DNA of 64,000 nucleotides from Lyophyllum atratum (lineage: Eukaryota > Basidiomycota > Agaricomycetes > Agaricales > Lyophyllaceae): positions 310,001 to 374,000 of the forward strand of contig JACGCN010000001.1 of assembly GCA_014905825.1 (NCBI GenBank), written 5' to 3'. Numbering within the stretch: position 1 is the first letter of the stretch; every line of letters begins with the position of its first letter. A program made the translations under genes and the position numbers. The notes under the pieces were generated by a model. That model was not told the origin of the DNA and searched no databases. It worked only from the letters and a program-made list of their open reading frames with translations. Positions 22,159-31,770 of this stretch are shown here, one piece after another.

Positions 22159-23136
22159 ATGCACTTCTCCACTGCTGTATTTGTTCTCACTTCCGCTCTC
22201 GTCGCTTCTGCTGCCGATCTCCAGGTCTTGGTCGGTGATGGTGGTGTAAGTTCCTTGTCACCCCGCACACGGTTATCGGCTGACGTCCTGTCAAAAAGCT
22301 TACCTTCACACCTCCGAGTGTCACGGCTGCTTCTGGGGATACGATCAACTTTGAATTGTACGTCTATCCACAAGAAACCCTTGAAATAGCTTAATACTTA
22401 CATCTGTTCGTGACCTAGCCGTGCCAAAAACCACGTACGTCCTGAAGTTGTGCATTCTTCATTGCAAAAATTAATCTTCCTGCAGTCCGTCACACAGTCG
22501 ACGTTTGCCAACCCATGCGCCCTGATGACGACCCCCAAGACCGGTGTGGATTCCGGGTTCCAAGCTGTCGAAGCTGGGGCTACTTCGTTCCCTCAATGGT
22601 CCATCACTATCGATGACCCCACAACTCCACTGTGGTTCTTCTGCGCGCAGACAGTTCCTCTCAAGTAAGGCCTTCGTATATAATTTGCTGTATCGTTTGC
22701 TTATATGTAATGCTAGCCACTGTCAGTCAGGAATGGTCTTCGCCGTGAACGCTCCCCCCGACAAGACCTTCGATGCTTACCAGGTACTTACACTCGACTT
22801 AATTCACGCCTCGATTCTCCGCTTACGTATAATTACTTCCAGGCTAAAGCTAAAGCAGGCTCCACGAATTCCTCTGCCCCCACAGGTGGCGCAACCGGTG
22901 CTAGCACCTTGCCCGGCGCTCCAGCAACAACACCACTTGGGACTGCATCAGGAACCACCGCCCTTCCCACCAACAGTGGATTCTCCACTGTCAGCGGCAC
23001 CGGACCTGCATCCACAGGTACCTCGACCGACTCGACCAGCGCACCTGCCTCCACCGGGAACAGTGCCTTGCGGCTGGGGGGCGGCGCCTCGGGCCTCCTC
23101 GCCCTCGTTGGTCTTGTCACGGGGTTGATGCTGTAA
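22159..23136 (+). CDS. GPI-anchored cupredoxin (plastocyanin-like extracellular protein)
   Basis: Cell-surface type I copper protein of the fungal extracellular serine-rich group; many are induced during fruiting or host contact. Signal peptide MHFSTAVFVLTSALVASA, then a cupredoxin domain spread over six short exons: DLQVLVGDGG / LTFTPPSVTAASGDTINFE / AKNHTVTQSTFANPC / WSITIDDPTTPLWFFCAQ / HCQSGMVFAVNAP. The four expected copper ligands are visible: His in KNHTV, Cys in WFFCAQ, His in HCQSG and Met in SGMVF. A Ser/Thr/Gly/Ala-rich stalk follows, and the C-terminus ASGLLALVGLVTGLML is a GPI-attachment hydrophobic tail. Introns of about 50-65 bp; the two ligand-bearing exons are separated by one. 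Confidence 0.9.
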
Positions 23137-23858
23137 ATGGGTGAAGCATCAACGCATATCGCGGCAGATGAAGGAACAGACCAGTCAGCAGTTTGTATTT
23201 TTGGAGAAAGGAACTATTTTGGAACTATCTGTCTCTAACGCTTCTGGAAGCGCGCATTCGTGTCGTGTATCTTATATGCGAGTTGTACTGGATCCTTGAC
23301 AATGCAATGATGACTGACCCATCCGCCGCCCGCATGCTCGGGCTCTTAACCATCTGTTAAGTCTTTCAACCGTTTAATGCCCACTCTCTCTTACCAAATT
23401 CGAGTGAGATCAATTGAAGGGGGACATCGCCTCCACCCTCCTTGCACTCGCCGGCTTCTTTGCCGGCTTAATGCTGTAGACACGCGACGCGTCATGGCGC
23501 ATGTACCGTTTCTACCATCTTTAGGAGCGCGTACTAGTGTCAAGCATGTCTGGGAGTCGTAGATCTTGCGTATTATAGTATACTGTCAACGAGTGACTGG
23601 ATTCTAACTTGCATACTTCAATACCTTCGGCCGCAAATTATTTAAGGGCCCGGTGAGGATAACTTAGTGTCCGTCAGTAGCCCTTAATTGTGTAGAAACA
23701 GTCTGGGTTTCTTGGCCACGAAAGGCGCGTTCCGAGCGCGTTCCTGCCAGTGAGTTCAGACTCGGATAAACACTGCCAAAGACGCACGTTCTCTTTCACG
23801 ACAGGGCGAGCATCCGTGCGTATTGCGGCGCAACTCATCTCATTCCTCTCTCGCAATC
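23137..23858. other. Intergenic region with a relic of the cupredoxin tail
   Basis: About 0.72 kb between the cupredoxin stop and the myotubularin start. Besides the relic at 23423-23479 (own entry) no gene is seen. The final 100 bp is the myotubularin 5' region. Confidence 0.5.
23423..23479 (+). pseudogene. Relic C-terminus of a second cupredoxin copy
   Basis: An isolated stretch translates as DIASTLLALAGFFAGLML followed by a stop. It aligns with the real cupredoxin tail GASGLLALVGLVTGLML 340 bp upstream, including the identical final GLML and stop position. Weaker similarity continues into the 3' flank (for example 'tgactggattctaac' versus 'gtactggatccttgac'). No upstream cupredoxin domain remains. 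Best read as the remnant of a tandem duplication that has lost everything but its GPI tail and 3' end. Confidence 0.55.
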
Positions 23859-26801
23859 ATGGACGCTATTCGAGTGTCCAAGGTCAGCTGTAAAGCCCTT
23901 GAGATCCTGTCTGGAGCTAAATCTGCTATCTTCACAGGTTGAAGGAGTCGCATGCACGAAATCTGGAACAACACGACTGGGCACGATCCACCTGACTGCC
24001 CACCACCTCATTTTCCGATATGATGAAGAGGCTGAGAAGGAGATGTGGGTGGGTAAATGCTATCATCGCCTCTGATCTATACTGATATTAGCCTCGTGTA
24101 GGTCCCATATCCTATCATCTCCCTAGTGTCTTGTCTCCCACAAACATTGCAGGGCCAGTCCCCGGTCAATTTTCATACACGGACGTTTGAGACATTCTCC
24201 TTATCGTTCTCGAAGCATACCGATGCCAACGATGTGTTTGAGAGCGTGAAGGAGCTCACAGTTGCCAGTATGTCTTAGCCTTTGACACCGCGTTTGACAT
24301 CTCAATATCTGCACCAGCATCTGTGACTCAACTCTATGGTTTCTTCTACCATCCCAACCCACCTTTACCCACGTCTAATGGCTGGTTAATTTATTCACCA
24401 CGGGACGAGTTCGGACGGATGGGGGTTGGTTCGCGTAGCAAGGCATGGCGCTTCACTGATATCAACAAGGACTATTCCGTGGGTATCCCAACTTCCTCTG
24501 CAGAGCCATTTTCCGATTGCTTCTAGTAACTTCAGTTCTGTCCCACATACCCCGCGCGTTTGGTTGTGCCGACGAGGATCAGTGATACGACCCTACAGTA
24601 CGCTTCAAAGTACCGCAGCAAATGCCGAATACCTGTCTTGAGCTATCTACACTGGGCGAATTATGTATGTCATGCTCCTCGTGTACCTTTATACGGGATC
24701 TGACGAGTTACAACAGGGAAGTATCACACGTTCCAGCCAACCGATGGTCGGTATAACCCAGAATCGCTCCATTCAAGACGAGAAGCTTATCGAGGCCGTC
24801 TTCCAAACCCATACATCGCCCGACGCGCGTGCCATGAATGCCCCTGTCTACGGAGCAACAACCACTAACCTCATCATTGACGCGCGGCCTACGGCTAATG
24901 CGATGGGGAACACTGTCAAAGGTGCGGGTACAGAGAACATGGATCATTATAAGGAGGGGAAGAAGGTGTACCTTGGCATTGATCACATCCATACGATGCG
25001 TGAATCTCTCGGCAAGGTGGTGGAGACCTTGAGAGAAGCGGATACTTTGCTTGCCAGCATCAACAACGATCTACCGAATCAGGTTCCTGGGCTCGCAGTC
25101 CTCGATCGAGGAGCACTCCGACGATCTGGCTGGTTGCGTCACATATCCGCCATTCTCGAAGGCACTATAATTTGCACTCGGAATGTGCATGTCAACTCGT
25201 CGCACGTCCTGATCCATTGTTCGGATGGTTGGGATCGCACATCCCAGCTATCTGCCCTCACTCAGCTCTGTCTCGATCCTTTCTACCGCACAATACGCGG
25301 TTTCGAAATCCTCATCGAGAAAGACTGGTTGTCGTACGGCCATAAATTCCTTGACCGTTGTGGCCATCTATCATCGGAGAAGTTTTTCGTCTCACCTACA
25401 GATGCGGTGAACTCGAGCAGCGGTGCTGAGGCTTTCCTGGCGTCTGTGCAGAACCGGTTCATATCACAGCATCATATTAAGGAAACGAGTCCTGTCTTCC
25501 ATCAATTCTTGGAGTCCGTTCGCCAGGTCCAGCGTCAGTTCCCAGACCGCTTCGAATTCAACGAGCGCTTCCTTCACCAATTGTACTACCATTTATACTC
25601 CTGCCAATTCGGTACGTTTCTGTTTAACTGCGAGCGGGAGCGTCGCGTCGGCGATGGCGGGCCCCCACCCTGGGAGCGCACAATCAGTATATGGGACTTC
25701 ATGAACTCTCCACCGGAGATGGCATTGAACCTCAATCCAACCTTCGATTCCTCCTTGAATGACCCCGCGAGCCGCGCACCAGGAGCAGACATGGGTGTCT
25801 TGTTTCCGAATCCCAAAGACGTGCGATTCTGGCATGAGTTATATGGCAAGACGGATGAGGAGATGAACGGTAGACCGTTTGCGGCCCAGACGCGTGGTCC
25901 AGAGGTAGTCGGCGTTGTAGAAAATGCGGACGAGGACCCATCTGACGCTTCGAGAGCGGACACTCCTTCCTCGATACCCCCTCCCCCATCACCCTCTGCG
26001 AAATCGGCACCTCTAGCACAATCGATGCGCTCCCTTAACCTGAGGCCCGATACTGCTAGAGGCGTGTCGCCGAGTCCGAGAACTGCCCCACGGGAGCTTT
26101 CCTCATCACCACCTAGCGTGTCAATGCGATCAAATCCGTCAAGGGCAGACAGTACCCCTCTATTCGCCTCGCCGTCTGACATGTCCCTACGACCAGGTCG
26201 GCTGCCCTCTCCGTCGCCACAGACACCTGCCCGTTCCCGGACGAAACCACCTGATTTCCTACCAAGCAGTGGCGTGAAATCTATATGGGGGAAGCTTTCC
26301 TCGAATGCCTCGGCTGCGCTTTCAGCGGTGCAGGACACATATGTCAATGTAGCCAAGGATTTCATCGGCAGTGGGGAGGGCGAAAGCTCAGCGAGGACGG
26401 CCGAACTTCGAAGTCGGGATACCCTGAGCGCGTGGGGAGAGGAACTCCCATCTTCCTCTACCACCTCCTCCACGGCCCGGGGTCTGCATCCCTTGTCGCC
26501 TGCGACGGCGAACCCATGGTCTTCCGCTGCGAGCCCGAGGTCACAACCATCTGGTCTTGACGAGAACCCGTGGGGTTCGGCGCGATCTACGCACCAATCT
26601 GTGCCGGAGCCATACCAAGCCCGGAGCCCACTTCCTCTCGACCCCACGGTTGCCCATCCATTGCCCAGAGCGGCATCGTCGCTCTCGACTTCGAGCTTAA
26701 AGTCGACGTCATCTGTGATACCAGTTCAGAACGCAGTGGAACACGTTTCTCCGCCAGACGCTTCGAGCGCTGCGGATCCCCTAGGCGTTGGCATGCTATA
26801 A
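23859..26801 (+). CDS. Myotubularin-family phosphoinositide 3-phosphatase (Ymr1-like)
   Basis: Removes the 3-phosphate of PI3P and PI(3,5)P2 in endosomal/vacuolar traffic. The N-terminal PH-GRAM domain spans MDAIRVSK, TIHLTAHHLIFRYDEE and WVPYPIISL over several short exons (introns at about 23883, 24053, 24268, 24478, 24660). The phosphatase region begins YGFFYHPNPPLP and RMGVGSRSKAWRFTDINKDY. The catalytic CX5R loop is HCSDGWDRTSQ, with the family's WDRT. Then LCLDPFYRTIRGFEILIEKD, HKFLDRCGH and the SID block QFLESVRQVQRQFPDRFEFN. The last 320 residues or so (from about 25880) are Ser/Pro-rich and look disordered, longer than in yeast Ymr1. Start is the ATG at 23859 in good context. Confidence 0.94.
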
Positions 26802-27435
26802 AAAATGCTATCTGTGTACGTATAGAATGAATTCCACTTTGATGGAGCAAGCGTGCGGGTGAACTTGGCGTATGCAACAGGCGTCTATCCGTGCGTGAAT
26901 AGACATGTTGTGGACTATATTTCGCTTCCGTCTGCAAAACGGCTCTTGTGGTGATCTTATTAACCTCTTGTGGTGATCTTATTAACGTCCGCCATCGGAC
27001 AGCTAGGGCCACTTTACGTTTTCACGCGTACAATAAGGGAACGTGTCTGGAAACCCGTCACTAAGAAGTCGACCCATGCCACGAGATCTTTGTCGTACGA
27101 TGGCAAGAAAAGGGTAAAGAGGCCACGTTGGCAGGGATCGGCTCATGATATCATGAAAAGACCTCTTGTCCTCACATGCTAAGGTTTATCGAAGGCAGTT
27201 GAACAGGACTACTGACTGGGTTATCGAGGGCTATCCAAGGGTTATCGATGACTAGTATAGTGATCCATGTCAGGTTCATTCTCTTGACATCTTTGTGCGA
27301 TCGATCCCAGATCAAACTGAGATGGCGTGATATGGGGATGTTGCTTACATCAGCACAGCAGAAGAAATAAAATTTGAACAGAACCAGCAAAGTTGCGCCA
27401 TCCATCCCTCCCCCTTCCATCTGCTTTTTCTCGCC
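26802..27435. other. Intergenic region, contains a short tandem repeat
   Basis: About 0.63 kb between the myotubularin stop and the SAM synthetase start. It contains the 22-bp tandem duplication at 26943-26986 and the SAM synthetase promoter; no further gene. Confidence 0.5.
26943..26986 (+). repeat. Perfect 22-bp tandem duplication
   Basis: A 22-bp unit beginning ctcttgtggtgatc occurs twice head to tail without mismatch (26943-26964 and 26965-26986), about 140 bp after the myotubularin stop. A recent slippage-type duplication. Confidence 0.9.
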
Positions 27436-28933
27436 ATGGTCCTCAACGGCAACGCTATCCGCCCGGTTCTGCCTGCAGGCCATTTCCTCTTCACCTCGGA
27501 GTCCGTTGGCGAAGGTCACCCTGGTATGTGTTCTCAGTATGACTTATCGAGCGATAGCTTATATGGACTGTAGACAAGATCTGTGACCAGGTCTCTGATG
27601 CTATCGTGGGTGCATCTTCAAGTGTCATGCAGCAGGAGATTTATATTTTGCATTGACCAGCTCGATGCCTGCCTTGCCGATGACCCTAACTCAAAGGTCG
27701 CTTGCGAGACTGCAGCGAAGACTGGTATGATCATGGTCTTCGGTGAAATCACCACCACGACCAAGATCGACTACCAAAAGGTCATCCGCGAGACCATTAA
27801 GCAGATTGGCTATGACGACTCCGAGAAGGGTTTTGATTACAAAACCTGCAACATCCTCGTCGCCATCGAGCAGCAGAGCCCGGATATCGCGCAGGGACTT
27901 GACCACGGAGACCTGGAAAACCACGGTGCCGGTGACCAGGGTATCATGTTTGGTTATGCCACGGATGAGACGGAGGAACTCATGCCCCTTACCATCATGC
28001 TTGCCCACAAGCTCAACGCTGCCATGGCCGCCGCCCGCCGTGACGGTTCCCTCGGCTGGCTCCGTCCCGACTCTAAGACCCAGGTTACCATTGAGTACAA
28101 GAACGAGGGTGGTGCTACCATCCCCGTCCGTGTCGATACCGTCGTTATCTCCACCCAGCACGCTGAAGAAATCTCGACGGCTGAGCTCCGCAAAGAGATA
28201 CTTGAGAAGATCGTGAAGAAGGTGATCCCCGCCAAGCTCCTTGACGACCACACTGTCTACCACGTAAGCTTCCTTCTGTTTTATCATCAACGCCTGTTTT
28301 TTTATGATGTTACTAGATCCAACCCTCTGGCCGCTTCGTCATTGGTGGACCCCAGGGAGACGCTGGTTTAACTGGTCGCAAGATCATTGTCGATACTTAC
28401 GGTGGATGGGGTGCTCATGGAGGAGGTGCTTTCTCCGGAAAGGACTTCTCCAAGGTCGATCGATCGGCTGCCTACACTGCTCGCTGGATTGGTACGTCCC
28501 ATAGCTCTTGACTATGTTGCAAAATTTAACATCGTGTTGCAGCGAAGTCCCTCGTTGCCGCTGGCCTCGCGCGCCGCGCTCTCGTCCAGCTTTCATACGC
28601 TATTGGTGTCGCTGAGCCTCTGTCGATTTTTGTCGATACCTACGGTACCGGCAAGAGGTCGAACGAGGAACTCGTTGAGATCATTCGTAACAACTGGGAT
28701 CTCCGACCTGGTGTTATTGGTACGTCATTCGGATGCCTTGCGCGGGTAACGCGCGGCTTATCTTCCTCTCCAGTCCGGGAACTCGACCTCCAAAAACCAC
28801 AATACCTCAAGACTGCGTCTTATGGTCACTTTGGTGGGTTATAGGAACGCTTACCCACACTTGCAATATGGCTAACGATGTTCCAGGAAACCCCTCTTAC
28901 ACCTGGGAGAAGCCGAGGCAGCTCAAGCTCTGA
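27436..28933 (+). CDS. S-adenosylmethionine synthetase
   Basis: Makes S-adenosylmethionine from methionine and ATP in the cytosol (yeast SAM1/SAM2 family). Start [20 protein letters not shown] is followed by [18 protein letters not shown], whose GHPDK is split by the first intron (exon 1 27436-27523, exon 2 27574-27605, exon 3 from 27661). Further motifs: [79 protein letters not shown], and the C-terminal [11 protein letters not shown] and TWEKP. All catalytic signatures are intact, and full length is as expected (about 395 residues). Six introns. Codon choice is markedly biased to C-ending codons, as in highly expressed fungal genes. Confidence 0.96.
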
Positions 28934-29461
28934 GCACTACTCATTCATTAATTTGTTTTGGGTTTCGCTCTCAGGTTATACATCGTATCTCGTCGCATGG
29001 GAAGTTCATCCTTCCCCTCATTTATTATCGCACTGCATTGTTTCCATAGATACCATATCTTACACACCCTCATCCTGCTCTCCTAAACCCACATCCTGCT
29101 TTCCTGGATCATCGCTACCTCCACCTCACAGCCAAGATCTGCTGTTGTTCTTATTACTGTTATAATATAGTACAGAGAATAGAGCGCGTTCAACCGCGTA
29201 TTCTTGATTCACACCAAGTGTTGCACCAATATCTGGACTGCAGAACTTCTTTTTCGTTCCGTCATTCCGAACCCGATGAACGAACGTTGCCCTGTTTGCA
29301 CGTGCGGTGTAATCTAATCTATGCGATCAATTTTTTACCTTTCCGAAGAATCCGATCGATGCAGAAAAATTTCTAAATGTACACTCCTCCACGTCTTGGG
29401 CCTACTGCCCGCACGTTTGCCCGTCGACTACCTTCCTTGGTCCCTTAGTTATCTTATCACC
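28934..29461. other. Intergenic region upstream of ADE4
   Basis: About 0.5 kb: SAM synthetase 3' region, then the ADE4 5' region. The 5' leader just before 29463 seems to carry the first base of the ADE4 start codon (see that gene). No other ORF. Confidence 0.5.
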
Positions 29462-31556
29462 AGTACGTTTCTGGTACATCTGTACCTCATCAGACACTGA
29501 TTGGCGTCTGCTCGCGTCCAGTGTGTGGGATCCTAGGTCTACTTCTGCATGATCCCAGCGCAGATGCTGCACCTGAGATCTGCGAGGGCCTCTCGCTCCT
29601 GCAGCACAGAGGTCAGGACGCGTGTGGTGTCGTCACTTGCGGGCCCAAGGGTCGGTTTTACCAGTGCAAGGCGAACGGTATGGTCCGCGATATCTTCGAC
29701 GCCACTTCGATTTCTAGGCTGATCGGTGGGATGGGTGTCGGACATGGTATGTTACCCTCAGTAAAGCGCTATCTTATTTATTCAGTTCTCATGTTCGCAT
29801 CTTCCACGCAGTGCGCTACCCTACTGCCGGCAGCTTCAACAATGCCGAGGCCCAACCTTTCTATGTCAATTCACCGTACGGTATCGTCTTCGCACATGTA
29901 CGTCAATATCGCGCCGCTACTTCATTGGTCTTGCGTGTCTTATCTTTGGACCTAGAACGGCAATCTCATCAACACCGACGAGCTCATGCACTACATGGAC
30001 GCCACCGCCCACCGTCACATCAACACGGCATCCGACTCGGAGCTCCTCCTGAACATCTTCGCCAACAACCTACAGCAAACAGGCAAGTTCCGTATCAACG
30101 AAGACGACATCTTTACCGCGATCGGGGGCATGATGGAGCAATGCAAGGGCGCGTATGCGTGTGTGGCGATGCTCGCTGGGTTCGGGATCATTGCATTCAG
30201 AGACCCGAATGGCATTCGCCCCGTTGGGATGGGTGTGAGGAAGAACCCCGGTGGCAATGACTATCTGTTCGCGAGTGAGAGCGTGGTTGCGGATGCGGCC
30301 GGGTTTGGAGAGTGGGAGGATGTCAGACCAGGTTCGTTCGCGCAATCTTCTGGTATGAGTAGTATTCCTCATAGTTTCTGCGCTTTGTTTTTCAGGTGAA
30401 GCGGTCATCATCACTCGCAGTGGCGTTTCGCGCCGCCAAGTTGGAAAGCCGGCCACCTTCGCGCCCGACATCTTCGAATATGTTTACTTCGCGCGCCCTG
30501 ACTCTGTTCTCGACGGTATCAGTGTCTACCGTAGCCGGATGGCTATGGGGGATGCGCTTGCCGAGAAGGTCAGGACTGTGCTCAAGGAGAACAATATTAC
30601 GGTAGACGTTGTGATTCCCGTGAGTTTAACTTCGATTGCTGCCGCTATTTCTACGAGGACCAACATTATTCCATAGGTTCCAGACACCTCTCGGGTAGCC
30701 GCCCTGAATCTCGCTCAGAGACTTCAACTCCCATATCGTGAAGGGTTCATCAAGAATCGTTACGTAGGAAGGACGTTCATCATGCCTGGCCAACAAATGA
30801 GGTATGTGGAATTGAAGCATGTCGATACCACACCATGCTGAGCGGTCGATAGAAAAAAAAATGTGCGGAGAAAGCTGAACGCAATGGCGCTTGAATTCGT
30901 TGACAAAGTTGTGCTTCTTGTAGATGGTGCGTCCTCTCAACATAGCGCTACACTATCCTCTGATCTCCTCGAATCCTGATAGATTCCATCGTTCGTGGTA
31001 CAACATCGAAGGAGATCATCCAAATGGCCAAAGATGTCGGCGCCAAGAAGGTTATTGTCGCAAGTTGTGCTCCCCCCATAAGGTACGCTACGATAGGCCG
31101 TACTCAATTCCATTCTTAACTCAATGAAACCTTAGATACCCTAATGTGTACGGAATCGACATGCCATCGCGGGCCGAGCTCGTCGCGCACGGTCGTGACA
31201 CCGAAGAAATCGCTGAGGCCATCGGAGCCGACCTCGTCATCTTCCAAACGCTGCCTGATCTAGAGTTATCTGTACGGCATCTCAACCCTAACATCACTAC
31301 CTTTGACTGTTCCGTCTTCACGGGTGAGTACGTTACGGGTGGCGTGACTGAGGAGTACCTGCTGCACCTCGAGGGCCTGCGCGCAGACAATATGAGGGGC
31401 AAGGCGTTGAAGGCTGATCTCGGTGCCCTGGAAGGAAAGGGGGGAGGCGGGGCGGAGCATGGTGATTCCCAGAAGGATGTGGATGTACCGTCTGGGAATC
31501 CTATGAATGGGTCGGATAATACGGTTGGCCTGCATAACACATGGAAAGCAACTTAG
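29462..31556 (+). CDS. ADE4: Amidophosphoribosyltransferase (first committed step of purine synthesis)
   Basis: Converts PRPP and glutamine to phosphoribosylamine. The N-terminal Ntn glutaminase domain starts MCGILGL, where Cys2 is the nucleophile exposed after Met removal; then [29 protein letters not shown], and GNLINTDEL. The PRTase domain has [17 protein letters not shown], the loop VPDTSRVAA, and the PRPP motif [14 protein letters not shown]. The C-terminus is [20 protein letters not shown] plus a Gly-rich, poorly conserved end. About nine introns. The genomic codon before TGT GGG ATC is GTG, not ATG; an intron at 29463-29521 (GTACGT...CGTCCAG) would join the A at 29462 to TG at 29522, creating ATG. 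Without it no in-frame ATG precedes the catalytic Cys. Confidence 0.93.
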
Positions 31557-31770
31557 AGCTAATGTAAATATCTATCTAATGTATTTCGAGGTAACATAAT
31601 GTACATCATGTTATAGATGACTCCAGAGAGTAGTGTTGGGAACGGTCCGAGTTGGCAGAGAGCATGTACGCGACGCGTTGTTTGCTGATATTTGCTTCAT
31701 CCCCACACTGAGTGATTCTCATCCGAGTTCTGGTTCGAACTTCAGATACCCCGTCGATCCTTACGCATCG

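Noticed and set aside
25586..26647. 353-codon minus-strand frame
   Set aside because: Antisense shadow of the myotubularin C-terminal half; no family and no splice structure of its own.
27691..28290. 199-codon minus-strand frame
   Set aside because: Antisense of the SAM synthetase central exon, caused by its strong C-ending codon bias.
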